A DNA stretch of 64,000 nt from Microbacterium sulfonylureivorans (GTDB lineage Bacteria > Actinomycetota > Actinomycetes > Actinomycetales > Microbacteriaceae): contig NZ_RJAD01000001.1 in the NCBI RefSeq assembly GCF_003999995.1, forward strand, positions 620,001 to 684,000, read 5' to 3'. Numbering within the stretch: the stretch's first letter is position 1; each line of letters begins with the position of its first letter. Both the position numbers and the translations under genes were made by a program. The notes beneath the pieces were generated by a model. The model was not told the origin of the DNA, did no database searches, and saw only the letters and a program-made list of their open reading frames with translations. Below, one piece after another: positions 26,950-34,978 of this stretch.

Positions 26950-27578
26950 CACACCGCTCCCACGTCGACCGAGCCCGACAGCGACGCCGGCTCGGCGTAG
27001 GCGATCTCGGTCCACTTCTTGTCGACCATCTCGAAGCTCGTCACGCTCGACAGCGCACAGCGGCGCTCGCGCGGATCGTGCCGAAGCGGCTGCCCGGCGA
27101 CGGCGAGGTGGGTGATCCAGATCGGCAGCTGGTGCGACACGATCACGACGTCGCCGGAGTCGGCGGCATCCCATGCCTCCGTCATCGCCGCGTTCATGCG
27201 GCCGACGACGTCGAGGTACGGCTCTCCCCAGCTCGGCAGCGCGGGCTTGCGGAGGTGGCGCCAGTTCCAGGGGTTGAGGAGGGCGCGGACCATCCGGCGG
27301 CCCTCGAAGACGTTGGTCGGCTCGATCACGCGCTCGTCGATGCGCGGTTCGGCGCCGAACAGCTCGGAGAAGGGCTCGGCCGACTCCCGGGTGCGCTGCA
27401 ACGGCGAGCACACCAGGGCGGCCAGCGGACGCTCGAGCGAGTGGACGTACTCGGCCGCCTGGCGCGCCATGTGGCGGCCGTCGGCGCTGAGTCCGAATCC
27501 CGGGAGTCGCCCGTAGAGCACGCGGCGGGGGTTGTGGACCTCCCCATGGCGCACGAGGTGGAGGCGATCGGCGGGCAC
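26949..27578 (-). CDS. Histidine phosphatase family protein
   Basis: A 209-residue phosphoglycerate-mutase-like phosphatase. LVRHGEVHNP carries the RHG motif (10-12) with the phosphorylated His11, and VIVSHQLPIW the second catalytic His. It starts with GTG at 27578, 42 bases after the DedA gene. Its place just before resA-ccdA-resB-ccsB matches the mycobacterial Rv0525 arrangement, but no link to cytochrome maturation has been shown to my knowledge. The substrate is unknown. Confidence 0.9.
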   Translation of the reverse strand: MPADRLHLVRHGEVHNPRRVLYGRLPGFGLSADGRHMARQAAEYVHSLERPLAALVCSPLQRTRESAEPFSELFGAEPRIDERVIEPTNVFEGRRMVRALLNPWNWRHLRKPALPSWGEPYLDVVGRMNAAMTEAWDAADSGDVVIVSHQLPIWITHLAVAGQPLRHDPRERRCALSSVTSFEMVDKKWTEIAYAEPASLSGSVDVGAV

Positions 27579-27620
27579 CCGTCCAGTCTACGGTGGGCGG
27601 ATCTGTGGGGCGGCTGAGCG

Positions 27621-28337
27621 TCAGTCGGCGCGCGACGAGGCGAGCTCGCGCGGCTGAGCGGTGTCTTCGGCAGCGCTGCGCCGACGACGGGATGCCGCGA
27701 CCGCGCCACGCGTGCGGACGACGACGAACCATGCCGCGGCGAGCGCGACGACGCCGATCACCGCGTACTGCACGATGTCGACGTACTGCTCGACGACGTG
27801 CCACGACTCGCCGAGCAGGAAGCCGGTCAGGACGAACACCGTGTTCCAGACGAGACTCCCCGCCGCCGTGAGGAGGCCGAACCTCCACAGGGGCATGCGC
27901 GTCACGCCCGCCGGGATCGAGATCAGGCTGCGGAAGATCGGGATCATGCGGCCGAAGAAGACGGCCTTGCCGCCGTGCCGCTGGAACCATCCGACGGTGC
28001 GGTCGATGTCGTCCGGTCGGAGCAGAGGCACGCGCGCCGCGATGCGGCGGAGCCGGTCCACGCCGAGCCATGCCCCGAGCCCGTAGAGGAGGAAGGCTCC
28101 CACGATCGAGCCGGCGGTCGTCCAGGCGAGCGCCTCGAGCAGCGTGAACGAGCCCGTGCTCGCGGCGAGTCCGGCCATGGGGAGCACCACTTCGCTCGGC
28201 AGCGGCGGGAAGACGTTCTCGAGCGCGATCGCCAGCCCCGCTCCGGCAGGACCGATGACGTCCATCAGCGAGACGGACCAGTCCAGGAGGGCGGACAGCC
28301 ACGAGGAGTCGGGGGAGGTTGCGGTCATCGGGGGCAT
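27621..28337 (-). CDS. DedA family membrane protein
   Basis: A 238-residue SNARE-associated/DedA-family protein. LENVFPPLPSEVVLPMAG near the start, FFGRMIPIFRSLISIPAGVTRM in the middle and NTVFVLTGFLLGESW are hallmark regions; the last two contain the conserved Arg and Gly residues. DedA proteins act in lipid (undecaprenyl phosphate or phospholipid) flipping and membrane homeostasis. Two starts are possible: ATG 28337 (with GAGAG close upstream) and the in-frame ATG at 28328. It is divergent from aspS and probably heads the run into the phosphatase and cytochrome genes. Confidence 0.9.
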   Translation of the reverse strand: MPPMTATSPDSSWLSALLDWSVSLMDVIGPAGAGLAIALENVFPPLPSEVVLPMAGLAASTGSFTLLEALAWTTAGSIVGAFLLYGLGAWLGVDRLRRIAARVPLLRPDDIDRTVGWFQRHGGKAVFFGRMIPIFRSLISIPAGVTRMPLWRFGLLTAAGSLVWNTVFVLTGFLLGESWHVVEQYVDIVQYAVIGVVALAAAWFVVVRTRGAVAASRRRRSAAEDTAQPRELASSRAD

Positions 28338-28500
28338 CGCTCTCGGTGATCGGATGCTGCGCCCCGGCCGGGCGCGCACCCTCCACGCTAGGAGATCCGG
28401 ATGAGCCGTTCCTGGGTGCGAGCCCCCGGATCTGCGCGAGGGCCTGCCGGTGAAACCCCTGGCACGGCGGGGAACCCGGCCCCACGTAGACTGGTGCCTC

Positions 28501-29841
28501 GTGAGTGAACGCGTTCTCGTCAACCAGCTGCAGGGCCTCGCCGACGGCCCCGTCTCCGTCTCCGGATGGGTCGAAACCGTCCGCGACCAGAAGAAGGTGC
28601 AGTTCGTCATCCTTCGCGACGAGACGGGTGCGGTGCAGCTGGTCAATCCGGCCACCCGCCCCACCGAGGACGGGAGCGAGCAGGATGCCGCGGCCCTCGC
28701 GCTCACCGACACCATCTCGAACCTCGCCACCGGCACGTTCCTGACGGTCACCGGCGAGCTCAAGCACGACGAGCGCGTCAAGCTCGGCGGCGTCGAGATC
28801 AAGATCGGCGACCTCGTGATCGCGGGCGCCGCGCTTCCCGAGACGCCGATCGCCGCCGACAGCGCCGCCGACAAGCGCATGGACTGGCGCTTCCTCGACC
28901 TGCGCCAGCGTCGCAACAACCTCATCTTCCGCGTGCAGACCACGCTCGAGCACGCGATGCGCACGTACTGGATCGAGCGCGACTACATCGAGGTGCACTC
29001 CCCCAAGCTGATGGCCTCGGCATCCGAGTCCAACGCGGAACTCTTCTCGCTGGAGTACTTCGGCGATCAGACGGCGTATCTCGCGCAGTCGCCGCAGTTC
29101 TTCAAGCAGATGGCGCAGGTCGCCGGGTTCGGCAAGATCTTCGAGATCGCGCCCGCGTTCCGCGCGGACCCGTCGTTCACCTCGCGGCACGCGACGGAGT
29201 TCACGAGCATCGACGCCGAGATCAGCTGGGTCGACTCGCACGAAGACGTCGCGAAGATGCAGGAAGAGCTCCTCGCCACCGCGTTCGCCGCGGTGAAGGA
29301 GAAGCACGGCGCTGAGATCGAGGAGCTCTTCGGCCTCGAGGTGCAGGTGCCGGCCATCCCGTTCCCGCGCATCCCGCTCGCCGAGGCGCTCGAGATCGTC
29401 AAGAGCCGCGGATACGAGGTCCCTCGCACCGACGGCGATCTCGATCCCGAGGGCGAGCGCCAGATCTCGGCCTACGTCGAGGAGACCTACGGTCACCAGT
29501 TCGTCTTCATCACGGACTACCACCCCGAGATCCGCGCTTTCTACCACATGCGCGACGAGGAGACCGGGCTCACCAAGAGCTACGACCTGCTCTTCAAGGG
29601 CGTCGAGATCACCACGGGCGCGCAGCGCGAGCACCGCGTCGACGTGCTGATCGAGCAGGCCAAGGAGAAGGGGCTCGAGCCCGAGCACCTGGAGTTCTAC
29701 CTCGACTTCTTCCGCTACGGCGCCCCGCCCCACGGCGGCTTCGGCATGGGCCTCGCCCGCGTGCTCATGCTGCTGCTCGGCGAGTCGTCGATCCGCGAGG
29801 TGACGTACCTCTTCCGAGGCCCTACGCGCCTCGCCCCCTGA
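28501..29841 (+). CDS. aspS: Aspartate--tRNA(Asp/Asn) ligase, archaeal type
   Basis: A 446-residue class II synthetase that charges tRNA with aspartate. It has an N-terminal OB-fold anticodon domain (about 1-110) and then the catalytic core: FLDLRQRRNN, motif 2 IFEIAPAFRADPSFTSRHATEFTS (FRADPS), and motif 3 GFGMGLARVLMLLLG. It lacks the GAD insertion and is far shorter than the usual bacterial enzyme of about 590 residues, so it is the archaeal/eukaryotic type, often non-discriminating. The GTG start has TAGACT (28487-28492) eight bases upstream, leaving little or no leader. A strong terminator follows. Confidence 0.95.
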   Translation: MSERVLVNQLQGLADGPVSVSGWVETVRDQKKVQFVILRDETGAVQLVNPATRPTEDGSEQDAAALALTDTISNLATGTFLTVTGELKHDERVKLGGVEIKIGDLVIAGAALPETPIAADSAADKRMDWRFLDLRQRRNNLIFRVQTTLEHAMRTYWIERDYIEVHSPKLMASASESNAELFSLEYFGDQTAYLAQSPQFFKQMAQVAGFGKIFEIAPAFRADPSFTSRHATEFTSIDAEISWVDSHEDVAKMQEELLATAFAAVKEKHGAEIEELFGLEVQVPAIPFPRIPLAEALEIVKSRGYEVPRTDGDLDPEGERQISAYVEETYGHQFVFITDYHPEIRAFYHMRDEETGLTKSYDLLFKGVEITTGAQREHRVDVLIEQAKEKGLEPEHLEFYLDFFRYGAPPHGGFGMGLARVLMLLLGESSIREVTYLFRGPTRLAP

Positions 29842-29859
29842 CCCGCTTTCAGCGCCTCC

Positions 29860-29893
29860 GCGCCGGCCCTCGATGCACATCAAGGGCCGGCGC
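29860..29893 (+). terminator. Rho-independent terminator after aspS
   Basis: An 11-base perfect stem GCGCCGGCCCT (29860-29870) pairs with AGGGCCGGCGC (29883-29893) over a 12-base loop and is followed by TTCT. It lies 19 bases after the aspS stop and ends 18 bases before the next start, overlapping that gene's promoter region. Confidence 0.8.
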
Positions 29894-29911
29894 TTCTGGC
29901 ACCATGGGCGG

Positions 29912-30694
29912 ATGATCACAGGCCTGCAGAACTTCCGCGACACCGGCGGCACGCCCCTCACCGACGGTGGGACCACTCGCAGCGGAGTGCTGTACCGGTC
30001 CGAGGCGCTCAGCGGGCTCACATCCGATGGGCTCGCGCAGCTCGCCCGGAGCGCCATCGGCGTGATCGCGGACTTCCGCACCCCCATCGAGCGCGGGATG
30101 GCGGCCGACGTCGTCCCCGACTCGCGGCCCTTCCGGATGGTGGAGCTCCCCCTCCTCGAGGGGGCGCTGACGGGCATGGCCCAGCAGGCCACGGTGGCGG
30201 ACGACCCCGAAGCCGCGAAGGCGGCCATCGCCGCGGCGGTCGCGCAGATCCCCTCGCTCGGCGATCTCTACGTGTCGATGCTCGGGCAGGGCGCAGCATC
30301 CTTCGCCCGACTGGCCCGCCTCGTCTCCGCAGCGACCGACGACCCGCCTACGGCGGTGCTCGTCCACTGCACGGCAGGGAAGGACCGCACCGGAGTCGCC
30401 GTCGCCCTCATGCTCGACGCGGTCGGCGCGGAGCGCTCCGCCGTGGTCGCCGACTACAGCTCGTCGGCCGCGAATCTCGCCGGGTCCTGGGCCGACCGCA
30501 TGCGCGCGATGGTCGCGGGCATGGGCGTCCCGCTCACACCGGCGGTCGACACCCTGCTCACCGGGACCCCGCCGGAGGCGATCGAGCAGGCGCTCGCCTG
30601 GGTCGACGCGCGCGGCGGTGCCGCGCCCTACCTCCAGTCCGGCGGGCTCTCCGACGGCGACCTCGCCGCGCTGCGCGCACGGCTCGTCGTGTGA
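29912..30694 (+). CDS. Tyrosine-protein phosphatase (PtpB-like)
   Basis: A 260-residue DSP-like phosphatase. It opens NFRDTGG, the usual substrate-binding region, and carries the P-loop HCTAGKDRTG with nucleophile C153 and R159. The lysine in the P-loop and the length match the actinobacterial PtpB/LipA group, which can act on phosphotyrosine, phosphoserine and phosphoinositides. Although a 13-residue longer frame exists, the ATG at 29912 is chosen because CACCAT (29900-29905) ends six bases before it and homology starts here. Likely leaderless, transcribed just after the aspS terminator. Confidence 0.87.
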   Translation: MITGLQNFRDTGGTPLTDGGTTRSGVLYRSEALSGLTSDGLAQLARSAIGVIADFRTPIERGMAADVVPDSRPFRMVELPLLEGALTGMAQQATVADDPEAAKAAIAAAVAQIPSLGDLYVSMLGQGAASFARLARLVSAATDDPPTAVLVHCTAGKDRTGVAVALMLDAVGAERSAVVADYSSSAANLAGSWADRMRAMVAGMGVPLTPAVDTLLTGTPPEAIEQALAWVDARGGAAPYLQSGGLSDGDLAALRARLVV

Positions 30695-30804
30695 TCTGCA
30701 CCGCCCTTCCCCCCGCTCCTGCCCGCCGCTAGCGTGAAGGCGGTGTGAGAGGCCGCGGGCGCGGCATCCGACGACGCCCGGATCAGAATCGAAGGGGGTT
30801 CCCG

Positions 30805-30984
30805 GTGGCGGGAAAGTTCGAGCTGTTCGAAGACAAGGGCGGGCAGTGGCGCTTCAACCTTCTGGCCTCCAACGGCCAGGTCATCGCCTCGAGTGAGGGG
30901 TACTCGTCGAAGTCCGCGGCGAAGAACGGGATCGAGTCGGTCAAGACCAACGCTCCCGGCGCGGAGGTGGTCGAGCGCGAGTAG
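30805..30984 (+). CDS. YegP/DUF1508 family small protein
   Basis: A 59-residue protein with one copy of the DUF1508 repeat: KFELFEDKGGQWRFNLLASNGQVIASSEGY and AAKNGIESVKTNAPGA (quoted in parts). It makes a small beta-alpha fold; Escherichia coli YegP has two such repeats. Function is unknown. The GTG at 30805 has GAAGGGGG eight bases upstream; a frame extending 20 residues earlier is Arg/Gly-rich and unlikely to be real. A hairpin terminator follows within 25 bases. Confidence 0.85.
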   Translation: MAGKFELFEDKGGQWRFNLLASNGQVIASSEGYSSKSAAKNGIESVKTNAPGAEVVERE

Positions 30985-31005
30985 CGCACGGCGTTCGATC
31001 GGTGC

Positions 31006-31033
31006 GAGGGGTCCGCGGCGACGCGGGCCCCTC
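31006..31033. terminator. Terminator hairpin between YegP-like and glutaredoxin-like genes
   Basis: GAGGGGTCCGC (31006-31016) pairs with GCGGGCCCCTC (31023-31033) over a six-base loop, with one G-U pair. It sits between two convergent genes and can serve either. Confidence 0.7.
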
Positions 31034-31045
31034 TGTCGTCGAGCG

Positions 31046-31306
31046 TCAACCCGCCGGGATCGCCTCGGTGAGCGCGGCGCGCAGGCGATCCGGAGACACG
31101 CGCCAATGGCCGTGCAGCGAGCCGTCGATGAGCACGACCGGGATCTTCTCCCACCACAGGGCGTAGAGCGCCGGGTCGTCGGCGATCGACAGCTCATCGA
31201 TCTCGACGGCATCCTCCGGGAGTTCCGCCACCACGGTCTCGACGACCTCGCGCGCGACGTCGCACAGGTGGCAGTCCGGCTTGCCGATGAGGGTGAGAGT
31301 CGTCAC
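31046..31306 (-). CDS. Glutaredoxin-like protein (DUF836 family)
   Basis: An 86-residue thioredoxin-fold protein. The redox motif CHLC is at residues 12-15 in IGKPDCHLCDVAREV, and KIPVVLIDG gives the cis-proline loop. Short proteins of this type (mycobacterial Rv0508-like) are found near proC and aspS-region genes in actinobacteria. The electron donor and target are unknown. It is followed on the same strand side by a rhodanese gene upstream, 40 bases away. Confidence 0.87.
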   Translation of the reverse strand: MTTLTLIGKPDCHLCDVAREVVETVVAELPEDAVEIDELSIADDPALYALWWEKIPVVLIDGSLHGHWRVSPDRLRAALTEAIPAG

Positions 31307-31346
31307 CCTTCGAGTCTAGGAGCGAGCGGATGCCTCGGCTCGGCGC

Positions 31347-31640
31347 TCAGCGCTCGACCGGATACCCCGCCGCGATCCACTCGTCGGTGCCGCCGTCGAC
31401 GTTGGTGGCGTCGTAGCCACGCGCGGCCAGGGCCTCGACGACGCGGCCCGACCGGCCGCCGACCTTGCAGATGACCGCGAAGGCGCCGTCGGGCAGCTCG
31501 TCGAGGTGCTCGCCGATGGTCGACATGGGCAGGTTCACCGCGCCGGGAACCCGGCCGCCCTCGAACTCCCACGTCTCGCGCACGTCGATCACGGGGGTGT
31601 CGGCGCTGTCGCGGAGCTGGTGGACGGTGATCGACTGCAT
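31347..31640 (-). CDS. Rhodanese-like domain protein
   Basis: A 97-residue single rhodanese domain. The opening VIDVRETWEFEGGRVPGAVNLPM is the substrate-entry region (parts quoted), and ICKVGGRSGRV contains the active-site cysteine and loop. A persulfide carrier role is likely but the partner is unknown. The start is the ATG at 31640, the second methionine of a longer frame, where family homology begins. It may be co-transcribed with the glutaredoxin-like gene. Confidence 0.88.
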   Translation of the reverse strand: MQSITVHQLRDSADTPVIDVRETWEFEGGRVPGAVNLPMSTIGEHLDELPDGAFAVICKVGGRSGRVVEALAARGYDATNVDGGTDEWIAAGYPVER

Positions 31641-31680
31641 GGCGGCCTCTCGGGATGGCGGATGCTCGGGGGGATACACG

Positions 31681-31706
31681 AAGCGCCCATCCGAGGACAG
31701 GCGCTT
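31681..31706 (-). terminator. Hairpin after the bS22-like gene
   Basis: AAGCGCC (31681-31687) pairs with GGCGCTT (31700-31706) over 12 bases, starting about 15 bases after the stop of the bS22-like gene. No clear T-run follows, so function as a terminator is moderate inference. Confidence 0.45.
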
Positions 31707-31720
31707 GGTGTCGATGCCGC

Positions 31721-31819
31721 TTACTTCTTGTTGCGGCGCTGGTGGCGAGTCTTGCGAAGCAGCTTGCGGTGCTTCTTCTTCGCCATGCGCTTACGGCGCT
31801 TCTTGATGACTGAACCCAC
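31721..31819 (-). CDS. bS22-like (AURKAIP1/COX24-type) 32-residue ribosomal protein
   Basis: A 32-residue, extremely basic peptide that starts MGSVIKKRRKRMAKKKH and ends RHQRRNKK. It matches the actinobacterial bS22 protein found in the mycobacterial small ribosomal subunit. The GTG start at 31819 is preceded by GAGG at eight bases. A TAGACT hexamer (31904-31899) overlaps the stop of the neighbouring BldC-like gene and could supply a separate promoter, giving a leader of about 70 bases. The BldC-like/bS22 neighbourhood matches mycobacterial Rv0500A-Rv0500B. Confidence 0.88.
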   Translation of the reverse strand: MGSVIKKRRKRMAKKKHRKLLRKTRHQRRNKK

Positions 31820-31901
31820 GGAAAACCTCACAATGTCGGGGTCTGGGCGCAGCTCGTGCGCGCCCGGGAACGGGCAGATGCGAAAAATGCCTCGTGACAG
31901 T

Positions 31902-32093
31902 CTAGCCGACGTCGGCGATGGGCCGTTGCAAGGCGGCGGTCACCGCCGATTCGGGAACGCGATAGCTGCGACCGAAGCGCACCGCGGGCAGCTCGCCGGA
32001 GTGGACGAGCCGATAGACGGTCATCTTCGAGACGCGCATCAGCTCGGCGACTTCCGCGACCGTCAGGAATCGCACGTCGGGCAGTTCCGCCAT
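31902..32093 (-). CDS. BldC-like helix-turn-helix DNA-binding protein
   Basis: A 63-residue MerR-type winged helix: FLTVAEVAELMRVSKMTVYRLVHSGELPAVRFGRSYRVPE (seen in parts) is the excisionase/BldC domain and makes up nearly the whole protein. BldC in Streptomyces controls development by binding direct repeats; in non-sporulating actinobacteria the role is little known. The ATG at 32093 has GAAAGGGG about eight bases upstream. A good promoter lies at 32125-32154. Confidence 0.88.
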   Translation of the reverse strand: MAELPDVRFLTVAEVAELMRVSKMTVYRLVHSGELPAVRFGRSYRVPESAVTAALQRPIADVG

Positions 32094-32110
32094 GTCATTC
32101 CCCTTTCCCC

Positions 32111-32154
32111 AGAGTGCTGAGGACACTCTAGAGGTCGCGAGGGACGCGTGTAAA
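32111..32154 (-). promoter_or_regulatory. Promoter of the BldC-like gene with inverted repeat
   Basis: TTTACA (32154-32149), an 18-base spacer and TAGAGT (32130-32125) make a near-consensus promoter. AGAGTG (32111-32116) and CACTCT (32124-32129) form an inverted repeat with a seven-base spacer across the -10 and start point, a possible operator. The regulator is unknown. Confidence 0.65.
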
Positions 32155-32191
32155 CCTGTGTGACTGATGAGAATTCTGGGGCAGTCGTCGA

Positions 32192-33121
32192 TCATGCCCC
32201 GCCGCGCAGTCGGGCCCGCCGCTCGCGGGCATCGCGCGCAACCTGGCGCTCGATCTTCTTGGCGTCGCGCAGACCCTTCTCCGCCTCGCGCACGGCCTTC
32301 CGAGCCTCACGGAACTTCTTGTCGTCGGCGATGTCCTCGTCGTCGGCGCGGAGCCACGGCTCGCGCTCGACCGCACGCCCCTCGGGCACGGCGTCGATGT
32401 ACGCGGCCACGCCGTCGAGGCTGCGGGCGAGGTTGAAGCTGAACGGATCGGACTCGTCGAGGAAGACCCCCGCGTCGATGGCCGCCCGCAGGTCGGGGTA
32501 GCCGTCCTCCGTGATGAGGGCGCGGAACATCGCATCCTCGCGTGCGGCGATGTCGTGGTCCGCGAGACCGCCCTCGCGCTGCATGCGGGCGTAGCCGGCG
32601 AGGACCATCCCGGTCCACCGCGCGTGGCCGGTCACCAGGAGCATCACTGCGAGGCGGTCCTGATGCGAGAGCGGGGTGCCGGCGAGCGCGTGGAGGCCGG
32701 CGTCCATCCACGCCGCGCTGTTCGGCGTCGTCGGCGACCCGCTGATCGGCACGTCGAGGACCCACGGATGCTCGAGGTACCGCTGGACCTGCTCGCGGTA
32801 GAGCGCCTGCAGCGACGCTCGCCAGCCTTCGGCCTGCCGGATCTCGTCGGACGGGAGCCCGGTCGCCTCCTCCTGCATCAGCAGGAGGAGATCCTCCTTG
32901 GCCGTGACGTAGCGGTAGAGCGACATCGGCGTGTAGCCGAGGCGCGCGGCTACTGCGGCCATCGAGACCGCGCCCAGTCCGTCGGCATCGGCGATCTCGA
33001 CGGCCGCGTCGACGATGCGCTCGACGCTCATCTCGCGCTTCGGGCCCCGCTGGGGGTTCGCGGCGACTCCCCACGCGAGGGCGACCCCCCGCGGCAGATC
33101 GATGTCCGTGGCATCCGTCAT
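32192..33121 (-). CDS. TetR family regulator (TetR_C_1 type)
   Basis: A 309-residue repressor, long for the family. The helix-turn-helix is VSMAAVAARLGYTPMSLYRYV (in part) around residues 52-72, then comes a large ligand domain and a charged, helical tail (about residues 265-309) rich in Arg, Glu and Lys, likely a coiled coil. TAGACT (33133-33128) ends six bases before the ATG, so the message is leaderless. A perfect operator lies in the promoter spacer. It is divergent from an exporter operon it almost certainly controls. Confidence 0.92.
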   Translation of the reverse strand: MTDATDIDLPRGVALAWGVAANPQRGPKREMSVERIVDAAVEIADADGLGAVSMAAVAARLGYTPMSLYRYVTAKEDLLLLMQEEATGLPSDEIRQAEGWRASLQALYREQVQRYLEHPWVLDVPISGSPTTPNSAAWMDAGLHALAGTPLSHQDRLAVMLLVTGHARWTGMVLAGYARMQREGGLADHDIAAREDAMFRALITEDGYPDLRAAIDAGVFLDESDPFSFNLARSLDGVAAYIDAVPEGRAVEREPWLRADDEDIADDKKFREARKAVREAEKGLRDAKKIERQVARDARERRARLRGGA

Positions 33122-33135
33122 GTCGTCAGTCTAGG

Positions 33136-33176
33136 ACTGTTTATCAAATAAACAGTGTGTTACTGTCATAAACAGT
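33136..33176. promoter_or_regulatory. TetR operator between tetR and the DrrAB exporter
   Basis: A perfect inverted repeat ACTGTTTAT-CAA-ATAAACAGT at 33136-33156, and a second copy of the half-site ATAAACAGT at 33168-33176, which with ACTGT (33162-33166) gives a weaker second site. They lie between the tetR -10 and the exporter gene, able to repress both directions. Confidence 0.78.
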
Positions 33177-33243
33177 TTCCTCCGTACACACGCGATACCT
33201 CCATACACATCCGTGTCACTCGTACACAGAGAAGGGATGCCTC

Positions 33244-34158
33244 ATGGCACACGACACCGCACCGCCCGCGATCGACGTCCGCGGTCTCCGCAAGACGTTC
33301 GGAAAGCAGGTCGTGCTCGACGACCTCGACCTCGTCGTCCGACGCGGCGAGGTCTTCGCCCTCCTCGGGCCCAACGGCGCGGGCAAGACGACGACGATCA
33401 ACGTGCTGACCACGCTCACGCGCCCCGAGTCGGGAACCGCGACGGTCTCGGGCATCGACGTCATGGCGTTCCCCGAGCGGGTCAAGCAGCGCATCAGCCT
33501 CACCGGCCAGTCCGCCGCTGTCGACGATGTGCTGACCGGCACGGAGAACGTCGTGATGCTCGGACGCCTGTCGGGCCTCTCCCCTCGCGCCGCGCGGCGG
33601 CGTGCCGGCGAGCTCCTCGAGCGGTTCGGCCTGACGGATGCCGCGTCCCGGCGCGTCGGGGCATACTCCGGCGGCATGCGCCGCCGCCTCGACCTCGCCC
33701 TGAGCTTCGTCGTGACCCCCGAGGTGCTCTTCCTCGACGAGCCCACGACCGGCCTCGACACACGCAGCAGGCGGGAGCTGTGGGACGTGATCCGCTCCCT
33801 CGCCGACGCCGGCACCACCGTCTTCCTCACGACGCAGTACCTCGAGGAGGCGGACCAGCTCGCCGATCGCATCGCCGTGCTCGACGGCGGCAGGGTCGTC
33901 GCGACCGGTAGCGCGGCCCAGCTCAAGTCCCGCGTCGGCGGCGACACCGTCGAGCTGCACGACGCGCACGGCGAGCTCCTCCGCGAGGTGCCCACCGACG
34001 GCACGGTCTCAGACCTCCGCCGCGCCCTCGACGTGCTCGACGAGTCCGGCGCGGAAGGCGTCGTGAGCCTGCGGCGCCCGAGCCTCGACGACGTGTTCCT
34101 CGCCCTCACCTCACCCGACGCGCGCCGCGCCGAGGCATCCCTGAAGGAGATCGCATGA
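33244..34158 (+). CDS. ABC transporter ATP-binding protein, DrrA family (drug resistance)
   Basis: A 304-residue exporter ATPase. Walker A is GPNGAGKTT (about 44-52), signature YSGGMRRRLDLA, Walker B FLDEPTTGLD, and the switch region LTTQYLEEADQLADRI; the QYLEEAD form in place of histidine is typical of DrrA. A C-terminal DrrA-type domain follows (about 215-304). Regulated by the divergent TetR. Its stop overlaps the permease start (ATGA). The substrate is likely a drug or lipid, not identifiable here. Confidence 0.95.
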   Translation: MAHDTAPPAIDVRGLRKTFGKQVVLDDLDLVVRRGEVFALLGPNGAGKTTTINVLTTLTRPESGTATVSGIDVMAFPERVKQRISLTGQSAAVDDVLTGTENVVMLGRLSGLSPRAARRRAGELLERFGLTDAASRRVGAYSGGMRRRLDLALSFVVTPEVLFLDEPTTGLDTRSRRELWDVIRSLADAGTTVFLTTQYLEEADQLADRIAVLDGGRVVATGSAAQLKSRVGGDTVELHDAHGELLREVPTDGTVSDLRRALDVLDESGAEGVVSLRRPSLDDVFLALTSPDARRAEASLKEIA

Positions 34159-34961
34159 CCGCCCTGACCCTCGCCCCGGAGGCGCCGACGCTGCGCCCGC
34201 GCATCTCGGGGCTCACCGCCGAGAGCGTGTTCGTCGGCCGCAGCCTGCGCCACTCGCTTCGCGACGGCGAGTCGCTGCTGATGGCGATCATGCTGCCCGT
34301 GATGCTCATGCTGCTGTTCACCTATGTGTTCGGCGGCGCCATCGACCCGACGGGCGGCTACGTCGACTACGTGGTGCCCGGGATCATCCTGCTGTGCGCC
34401 GGCTTCGGCGCCTCCAGCACCGCGGTGTATGTCGCGAGCGACATGAAGGCGGGCATCATCGACCGCTTCCGCACGCTGCCCGTCCGCGCCAGCGCCGTGC
34501 TGACCGGGCACGTCGTGGCGAGCCTGCTGCGCAACCTCGTCGCCACCGGGCTCGTGGTGTGCGTCGCGCTGCTGGTGGGGTTCCGGCCGACCGCCGATCC
34601 GGCCGGCTGGCTCGCGGCGCTCGGAATGATCGCGCTGTGGATCCTCGCGATCACCTACCTCTTCGCGGCGCTGGGCCTCGCGTCGAAGAGCCCTGAGGGC
34701 GCCAACGCATACGGATTCGTCATCCTGTTCCTGCCATACCTGTCGAGCGCCTTCGTGCCGGTGGACTCGATGCCCGAGTGGCTGCAGTGGGTGGCCGAGA
34801 ACCAGCCGGTCACTCCGATCATCGAGACGATCCGCGGACTCCTGATGGGTACGCCGATGGACGGGCAGGCGTGGTGGGGAATCGGATGGTGCCTCGCGAT
34901 CCTGGTGGTCTCGTTCGCGTGGGGCGCATGGCTGTTCCGCCGCAAGGCGGGGCGCCGCTGA
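34155..34961 (+). CDS. ABC-2 type permease, DrrB family
   Basis: A 268-residue membrane component with about six helices (starting around residues 42, 68, 120, 150, 185 and 240). The conserved VDYVVPGIILLCAGFG, MKAGIIDRFRTLPV and FVPVDSMPEWLQWVAENQPVTP (in parts) are DrrB-family hallmarks. The last is the well-known extracytoplasmic NP-P motif before the final helix. Pairs with the upstream ATPase. Converges on an ArsR gene 18 bases away. Confidence 0.94.
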   Translation: MTALTLAPEAPTLRPRISGLTAESVFVGRSLRHSLRDGESLLMAIMLPVMLMLLFTYVFGGAIDPTGGYVDYVVPGIILLCAGFGASSTAVYVASDMKAGIIDRFRTLPVRASAVLTGHVVASLLRNLVATGLVVCVALLVGFRPTADPAGWLAALGMIALWILAITYLFAALGLASKSPEGANAYGFVILFLPYLSSAFVPVDSMPEWLQWVAENQPVTPIIETIRGLLMGTPMDGQAWWGIGWCLAILVVSFAWGAWLFRRKAGRR

Positions 34962-34978
34962 CCGCTTGCGCTGCGGGG

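Noticed and set aside
28450..28500. Extra N-terminal residues for AspRS
   Set aside because: Family homology begins with the GTG at 28501, and a -10 hexamer lies just upstream of it.
26950..30228. Very long minus-strand frame ahead of resA
   Set aside because: It crosses the histidine phosphatase, DedA and aspS genes and has no recognisable domain; resA starts with its own lipoprotein signal.
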